A stretch of 64,000 nt of DNA, from assembly GCA_018398585.1 (NCBI GenBank), contig JAGTTD010000015.1, positions 30,027,478 through 30,091,477 on the forward strand, given 5' to 3'. This document shows positions 57,446-64,000 of the stretch, one piece after another. The position numbers and the translations under genes were made by a program. This DNA is from Simmondsia chinensis (taxonomy: Eukaryota > Streptophyta > Magnoliopsida > Caryophyllales > Simmondsiaceae). The first letter of the stretch is position 1; every line of letters begins with the position of its first letter. The notes under the pieces are model-generated. The model was not told the origin of the DNA and did not search any database. It saw nothing but the letters and a program-made list of their open reading frames with translations.

Positions 57446-57461
57446 GTTTTAAGATGGTTTC

Positions 57462-59432
57462 ATGGATTCCACTATAGCCAATACTACCTCTATTACACCT
57501 ATTTCCAATGATCTTAACAAGCCGTTCCATTTTCCCGGTGAGCATTTCAAACGTTGGGCAAAAAAGGTCTTATTTTATTTAAAACTCATGAAGGTAGTAT
57601 AGATTCTAAATAACGAGGACTCTAATGAGAAAGATGTCACTAAAATGAGTGATGAGGAAAAAAAGAAACATGATACCTTGGTTGAAAAATGGCAAAATGA
57701 TGAAGAAGATTGCAAAAATTATATTCTTGATTGCCTTTTCGATGATCTTTATGATTATTACTCTCTTAACTATGAAAGTGCAAATGAAATTTGGACGGCG
57801 CTACAAGAAAAATATGATACCGAACAAGCCGGGGTGAAAAAGTATGCTTGTAGCAAATTTTTCCGTTTTCAAATGGTAGAGGATAAGTCGGTCCAAATAC
57901 AAACACGAGAACTCCTCAATCTTGTTAATGACATCAAAACTAAGGGCATAAAAATAGATGAGCAAATACAAGTAGCTGCTATAATAGATAAACTTCCCGA
58001 GTCCCGGAAAGAATTCCAGAAGAGGCTTCGTCACAAGCAAAAGGAGCTAACAACCGAGAGCCTCATGGTACAGCTACAATGTGAAGAAGAAGCGAGAAAA
58101 CAAGACAACAATGAGGTAACTAATGGAGACCGCAATAAGGTAAATTTTATTTCTGCCCATGAAAACACTCCTAAGGGTCAAAATAACAAGTCCAATGCCT
58201 ATCTAAAACCTAAGGGGAATGGAATGAAATATAATGGACATCATAAAAATGGTCCTAAAAATGGTTCGAAATTCGGTCAAAAATATAAAAAACAAGGCAA
58301 CCCACCTAATGGTCAAGGGCAACATAAACGTACTAATGTTGTTTGTTTCAATTGTGGAAAAATGGGTCATTTTGCTAGAGATTGTCGTTATAGGAAAAAT
58401 GGACCCACACCTCAAGCTAATGTGACCGAGGAGCCACTTGTGGCTATGTTAACAGAAATCAATTTGTTAGAGAATTACGATGGATGGTGGGCTGACACGG
58501 GTGCCTCTAGAAATGTTTGTCATGACCGAAATTTGTTTAAGACCTATTCCCCGGTAGAGGTTGAGAAAAAAGTGTTACTTGGTAATTCTCACACTACTAA
58601 AGTTTTAGGCATTGGTGAAATTGAAATTAAATTTACTTCTGATCATGTTTTGACCCTTAAGGATGTGTTACATACCCCTGAAATCCGCAAAAATCTAATG
58701 TCTGGATATTTACTAGATAAAGCGGGTTTTAAGCAAACTATTGAATCTGACCAATATGTGGTCACCAAAAACAATGTCTTTAATGGGAAAGGGTTTGCAT
58801 GTGATGGTCTGTTCAAGTTAAACATTGAAATGAATAAAGATAACTCAGTTTCCGTTTACATTGTTTTGTGTGCGAACATTTGGCATGCTCGTCTTTGTCA
58901 TGTTAATAGTAAGTATATGAACTCTATGTGCTTTCTTGGTTTAATTCCTAAACTTAGTAATAAGTTTAAAAAATGTGAAAATTGTAGTCTGACCAAGATT
59001 AGCAAAAGCCCTCACAAGTCGATTCATAGGAGTACCAAATTATTGGAACTCATTCATTCTGATATATGTGAATTTGAAGGAATTTTAACCCGTGGCGGTA
59101 AAAGATATTTTATAACATTTATCGATGATTTTTCTAGATACACCTATATCTACTTAATTAAAAATAAAAGTGAAGCATTTGAAAAATTGAAAATTTTTGT
59201 AAGAGAAGTAGAGAATCGTTTTAATAAAAAGATTAAAAGTTTTAGAACTGATAGAGGTGGGGAATATGAGACTTTAGGGTTAATAGACTTTATTCGTTCG
59301 GAAGGGATAGTGCATGAAGTTACTCCCGGTTACTTCCCTCCCTCAAATGGGGTGGCAGAACGTAAAAATAGGATACTAATTGGCTATACTAATGCTATGA
59401 TGGTTAGCGCTAGTGCACCTAAAAATTTATAG
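57462..59432 (+). pseudogene. Copia Gag-protease-integrase, one internal TAG and a terminal TAG
   Basis: The frame starts at ATG 57462, only 16 nt after the LTR (MDSTIANTTSITPIS, HFKRWAKKV). TAG at 57600-57602 interrupts it; the same frame resumes (first later Met 57645). Counting from that Met: Gag core 20-150, CCHC knuckle CFNCGKMGHFARDC at 234-247, protease ADTGAS at 283-288, HxxxxxH region WHARLCHVNSKYM, integrase HSDIC, IDDFSRYTYIY, TDRGGEY, SNGVAERKNR. TAG at 59430 stands where Trp of LWGEA is normally found. Confidence 0.9.
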
Positions 59433-59508
59433 GGGGAGGCTATACTCACTGCCAATTATGTTTTTAATAGAGTACCTCAAAAAAAATACTCCAAACACAT
59501 TATGAATT

Positions 59509-61077
59509 ATGGAGAGGGGGACGACTAACTTGAATTACTTAAAGGTTTGGGGTTGTTTAGCCTTTGCTAGAAAAACAAACCCCAAAATTCCCAAATTAGG
59601 AGAAAGAGCTATTAGGTGTGTCTTTATAGGATATGCCTTTCATAGTAAAGCATATAGATTCTTGAATCTAGAGGATAATATAGTTATAGAGACAATGGAT
59701 GCTATATTTCATGAAGATAAGTTTCCTTTTAAAACAAAAATTGATGGGCATATTGAAAATTCCTCGGAGGTTGAACCTGACAATACGCTCCCAATAGATT
59801 CTTCAACCGTAGAACCTAGAAGAAGTAAGAGATCAAGGATTCAAAAGGATTTTGGCCCCGATTATTTAATTTATAATATACAAGAACATCCTCTTGTTAT
59901 TGAAGATGTAATATGTTTAGTCGAAGATGAACCTAAGTCCATACAGGAAGCTCTCACCTCACCTGATTGTGAATTTTGGAGAGAAGTGATTAATGATGAA
60001 ATGGACTCTTTATGTACTAATAAAACATGGAAGGTAGTAGATCTATTCGAAGGTTGTAAAACTATAGGGTGTAAGTGGGTTCTTAGAAGAAAACGTAGGC
60101 CTGATGGTTCTATAGATAAGTTTAAAGCTAGGTTGGTAGCAAAAGGCTTTACACAAAAGGAGGATATTGGGTTCTTTGATACATACTCACCCATAGCTAA
60201 AGTCTCTTCTATTCGGGTGCTAGTTGCCATAGCTATTGTACACAATTTAGAAATACATCAAATAGATGTAAAAACGGCATTCTTACATGGAGACTTAGTT
60301 GAACAAATTTACATGGACCAACCTGAAGGATTTGTAGAACCGGATAGTGAACATAAAGTGTGTAAATTAACAAAGTCTCTATATGGGCTTAAACAAGCTC
60401 CTAAACAATGGCATGAAAAGTTCGATGCTTGTCTTGTAGATAATGGGTTTAAAATAAATGAGAGTGACAAGTGTATATATTATAAGTCTGTTGGCATCTC
60501 TCATGTGATGATCAGCTTGTATGTGGATGACTTATTAATTTTCGGCACTAATCTAGATGTCATAAATTCTACAAAGACTATGCTCAAAAAGAAATTTGAC
60601 ATGAAAGATATGGGTGTAGCTAACGTTATCCTTGGTATGAAATTAAATAGATTTAACAATGGCATTTTACTTGATCAATCTCATTATGTAGAAAAGATCC
60701 TGAGAAAATTCAAATATTATGATTGTAAGCCTACGAGCGCACCGATATATCCAAATGTTAACTTGGTACCCACTGAAAAGAATGAGGATGTCATTAATCA
60801 AAGTGAATATGCTAAAATTATTGGTAGTCTCAGATATGCTGCTGATACATCACGTCCTGATATTGTTTACGCAGTTGGTGTTTTGAACAGGTTCACACAT
60901 AAACCATCTTTCCATCATTGGACTGCTATTGATCGTCTAATGAGATATTTAAAAAGGACTGTGAATTATGCTTTATATTATAACAGATTTCCAGCTGTAG
61001 TTGAAGGTTTTGTGATGCAGATTGGAATTCTCACACTGGAGACGCTGTGTCTACTAGTGGGTATGTATTCACCTTAG
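59509..61077 (+). pseudogene. Copia integrase C-terminus and reverse transcriptase
   Basis: 522 codons. NLNYLKVWGCLAF, then RRSKRSRIQKDF, RT region WREVINDEMDSLCTNKTWKV, GCKWVLRRKRRPDGSIDKFK, ARLVAKGFTQKE, DVKTAFLHGDL, KSLYGLKQAPKQWHEKFD, catalytic YVDD at 338-341 (60520-60531), ADTSRPDIVYAVGVLNRF. A frameshift near 61007 sends the frame out of RNase H. A frameshift at 59460-59510 separates it from the upstream frame. Confidence 0.9.
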
Positions 61078-61484
61078 GTGGTGGTGCAATATGTTGGAAA
61101 TCAAAGAAGCAAACAATTATAGCAAAATCGACAATGGAGGCAGAGCTTATTGCTCTATCTATAGCATGTGATGAGGCAAACTGGTTGAGAAACTTATTGT
61201 ATGATATCCCTATGTGGGAGAAACCAGTGCCATCTATATTATTGCACTGTGATAGCACTGCGGCAATTGGACGTGTGCATAATAAATACTATAATGGAAA
61301 ACCCAGGTCTGTGAGAAGAAAACATAGTATAGTAAGAGAACATCTTACTAATGGCGCCGTGAATATTGTTCATGTGAGGTCACACGATAATATTGCTAAT
61401 CCGTTAACAAAAGCTCTAGCTAGAGATAAGATCTGGATGACAGGGGATGGGGTTGAAGCCCAAAGAAGAATAAGTTGCTCATGA
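61008..61484 (+). pseudogene. Copia RNase H, end of Pol
   Basis: In frame +: [106 protein letters not shown], stop at 61482-61484. The acidic residues of RNase H are kept. It is followed by about 500 nt of noncoding DNA before the purine tract. Confidence 0.88.
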
Positions 61485-61988
61485 GGATACCCTGAAAAGG
61501 GACAAACGAATCATAGAGTAACTGGGGTAGCATGCCTTATTTTGAAATTAATTGATAGCCCATCCCTATGGTGTCGAGCATGCTTACTTGTAGCCGTAAT
61601 TGAGGTTGAGCTAATTCAGCTCTTAATGTAGTCTGTAGCCCATACGGGTGGGATATGTGGCCATGAGCACATCCTTGACGGACTCACCTATATGAGTATA
61701 GAGGTAAAGGCCGCCTCTTATGAGAACTCGGGCAAGCTCTCCAGAGCACTCAAGAAATCCAGGAATGCACAGGGCCGTAATGTGCGAACTTCCAAAACAG
61801 ATGTACACTTTGAACTTTCGTATGTGTGGTACGTTCTACGTGCCTTCAAGAAGATAAAATTTCAAGGCTAAGTTCACTTTGACTCTAGTACTAGAATTGT
61901 TGAAACACTAGTAAGGGTTTCAAGGCAAGGCCACCCTTATGATGTATGAAAGTTCTGCTTAACTCAAATTTTTATTAAAAGGTGGGGA
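61485..61988 (+). other. Noncoding 3' region of nested Copia, ending in purine tract
   Basis: No frame. It ends AAAAGGTGGGGAA (61978-61990), the likely primer for plus-strand DNA synthesis. Confidence 0.6.
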
Positions 61989-62550
61989 ATTGTTTGTTTT
62001 TAATAAAAATTTCTATTTGCTCTTGCTTTAAAAATAATAATAATAATAATAATATAAATATAAATAATTAAAAAAAAGAAGAAGCAGGAAAGTGCCGTTA
62101 GGCACTGTAACGCCAGGCTGAATATTGGCCCACTAATTTCAACCCATTAATTCAACGGCTAAATATTGATATTATAATTATTGTATTGATTTTATTTTTA
62201 CCCTATAAATAGGGACTAGAATGTGATATTTTATATATACAAAAATTATAAGTATTCACCTTCTTCTACTTATCTATAATTCCCTCTTTATAATATTTGA
62301 GTTAAGAGTATTTGGTAGTACAGTTTTGGCCTCTTAGATCAGTGCAGGATCTAAGAGCGTTAGCGTTAGCGTTAGCTGAGCGTTGTATCCTGGGGACGGC
62401 GCGTTGTTTACCTACTGCATCGGGCTTATCCGTAGGAGCGTGGAAACCGTCTTAAAGAAAGCGTGATTCGTGCCTCGCTCAGTTCTACTTTATCGGTAAC
62501 TCATCATCTCCACGCGATTGAAGTAATAATTTTATTTATATTCTCCAATA
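61989..62550 (+). mobile_element. 3' LTR of the nested Copia
   Basis: 562 bp, near-identical to 56896-57445. It differs by microsatellite length (AAT repeats), a triplicated GTTAGC unit near 62357 and scattered transitions. Confidence 0.88.
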
Positions 62551-62555
62551 GAAGG

Positions 62556-64000
62556 ATGCGCTTAACTGCCATCCAGTGCAATGATCGTGGAGCATGCATA
62601 AACAAACACACCTGTTGAACTGCATAAGAAATGTCAGGACGAATAAAGGTGAGATATTGAAGGGCACCAACAATGAACCTATATAAAGTGGGATCAGTCA
62701 TAAGTTCGCCGTCACCCAAGGAAAGCTTGGACTTGGAATCTGTAGGTGTAGCAACAGGTTTGCAGGAGAGCATGTCGGACCGGTCCAAGAGATCATGAGC
62801 ATATTTAGATTGAGACAAGAACAACCCTGAAGATAAATGAGATACCGAGATGCCGAGAAAGTAATTAAGGCGTCCCAAGTCGGTCATGTCAAACTCGGAT
62901 TGAAGAGAGCGAAGGAGTTCGTGGAGGACTACATGAGAAGAGGCTATGAAAACGATATCATCAACACAAACCAGTAAAATAGCCATATCATGCCCATGCT
63001 GTAAAACAAATAAAGATGAATCTGACGTACAGCTGCGAAAAAACCAACCTTTGTAAAAAGGTAGCAAAACGAGTGTAGCAGGCACGAGGTGCCTGTTTGG
63101 GACCATAAAGAGACTTACAAAGCTTACAAACATGATCAGGATACTGAGAACTGATGAAACCTAGTGGTTGCTTCATACAGACCTCTTCATTAAGCGTACC
63201 ATTAAGAAAAAAGTTTTTTGACATCGAGCTAATTAATAGGCCAGTGGCGAGAAGTGGCAATAGTCAAAATAGTACGAACAGTAGCAGGTTTAACAACAGG
63301 ACTGAAAGTTTCACCGTAGTCAATACCATATCGCTGGGTAAAACCCTGACCAACCAACCGTACTTTATAGCGTTCAACCTGACCTGCAGATGTTTGTTTG
63401 ACACGAAAAACCCACTTGGAGCCAACGATGTTACCATGAGGGGGTGGAGGAACAAGATCCCATGTGTTATTACGAATAAGAGCATTATATTCCTCAAGCA
63501 TGGCATGCTTCCAATTGTCATCAGTAAGTGCCTGCCTATAAGAAAAAGGTACCTCGGGCAACGAGCTGTGAGCAATCATAGAAGGCTTGAGAAGAGGCTT
63601 GACAATACCAGCACGAGCACGAGTCACCATAGGATGAATAGAGGAAGTAGGGGGAGCCAACGCCGGTGCGGGTGACGGGTCCACAGGAGCGACTGCAGCG
63701 GCGGGTGAAGCCACAGGGGACGCCGGTGGAGCCGGGGGGTGGCCGCTACAGCAGCGAGTGGCACCGCAGGAGGTCGCGCCGGCGGTGGGGATAGGCCCGC
63801 CAATGGGGAAGACACGAGAGGGGAAGAGAAAATTTGTTGAAGCCGGTTCATCGTATGTTGGAAGAAAATGCCCACTCGTGCAAATGGAAAATCTGCTTCA
63901 TCAAAAACAACATGCCTCGAAATAATAACTTTATTAGTAGAAAGATCCAAACATTTGTAACCCTTGTGATTCGGTGGATAGCCCAAAAAAACACATAAAG
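62556..64000 (-). pseudogene. Older Copia: integrase end and reverse transcriptase, runs off window
   Basis: The minus strand from 64000: [20 protein letters not shown], then a Pro/Ala-rich linker, SYRQALTDDNWKHAMLEEYN, VGSKWVFRVKQTSAGQVERY, GFTQRYGIDYGETFSPVVKP. Shifts and a stop follow at about 63230 (NxLDVKNFFLNG). Then KSLYGPKQAPRA, HDMAILLVCVDDIVFIAS (VDD catalytic box), FDMTDLGRLNYFLGISVSHL, DPTLYRFIVGALQYLTFIRP, HWMAVKRIL, where the nested element interrupts. At least three disruptions. Confidence 0.9.

Larger units (their letters stand above)
56896..62550 (+). mobile_element. Nearly intact Copia element nested in an older Copia
   Basis: 5655 bp flanked by GAAGG (56891-56895, 62551-62555). 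LTRs at 56896-57445 and about 61989-62550 differ at roughly 20 sites by eye. Their ends are TATTG...CAATA, so non-TG/CA. A purine tract AAAAGGTGGGGAA precedes the 3' LTR. One continuous Gag-Pol was present originally; now there are two TAG stops and two frameshifts. The LTRs carry GC-rich structured leader-like DNA (57240-57420). Confidence 0.93.

Overview
This is nuclear DNA of a flowering plant, most likely a woody eudicot or magnoliid, though the species cannot be fixed from sequence alone. The evidence is a 36-exon class XI myosin gene with GT-AG introns, a SUPERMAN-type QALGGH zinc-finger gene, plant-type Copia and Ty3 elements, RTE and L1 LINEs, and SINEs whose head is a plant 5S rRNA. 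No bacterial, organellar, tRNA or CRISPR features were seen.

Layout. 1-16615 (+) is a class XI myosin missing only its extreme N-terminus, with several transposons in its introns. 16616-24340 is intergenic and dense with repeats: RTE LINE, 5S-SINEs, L1 tails and MITEs. 24523-25104 (+) is an intronless C2H2 repressor with a doubled EAR-like C-terminus. 25105-36000 is intergenic, with 5S-SINEs, MITEs, a broken Ty3 remnant and one unidentified gene-like island at 27492-28131 (-). 36045-42860 is a large inverted arrangement: two diverged copies of an unrecognised segment with an open reading frame flank a 3.1 kb long-terminal-inverted-repeat element. That element itself holds an RTE LINE and a smaller long-TIR MITE. 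43640-64000 is mostly retrotransposons: an L1 3' half, a Copia with its reverse transcriptase deleted, several Copia fragments, an RTE 3' half, and at the end a nearly intact Copia (56896-62550, 5-bp duplication GAAGG) nested inside an older Copia on the minus strand.

The most interesting signal is a SINE family with a 5S rRNA-derived head (internal Pol III promoter) joined to a body of about 130 bp. A closely similar segment forms the 3' end of the RTE LINEs here. Four full copies have clear target-site duplications of 13-21 bp. One further copy combines a 5S head with the LINE-type TTG-repeat tail. This fits a SINE that borrowed its 3' end from a resident RTE LINE. The second item is the inverted pair at 36045-36950 and 41745-42860, which shares a reading frame I cannot name.

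The two convincing host genes (myosin motor, zinc-finger repressor) have no evident functional link. The rest of the window records successive waves of insertion, many of them datable relative to each other by nesting.
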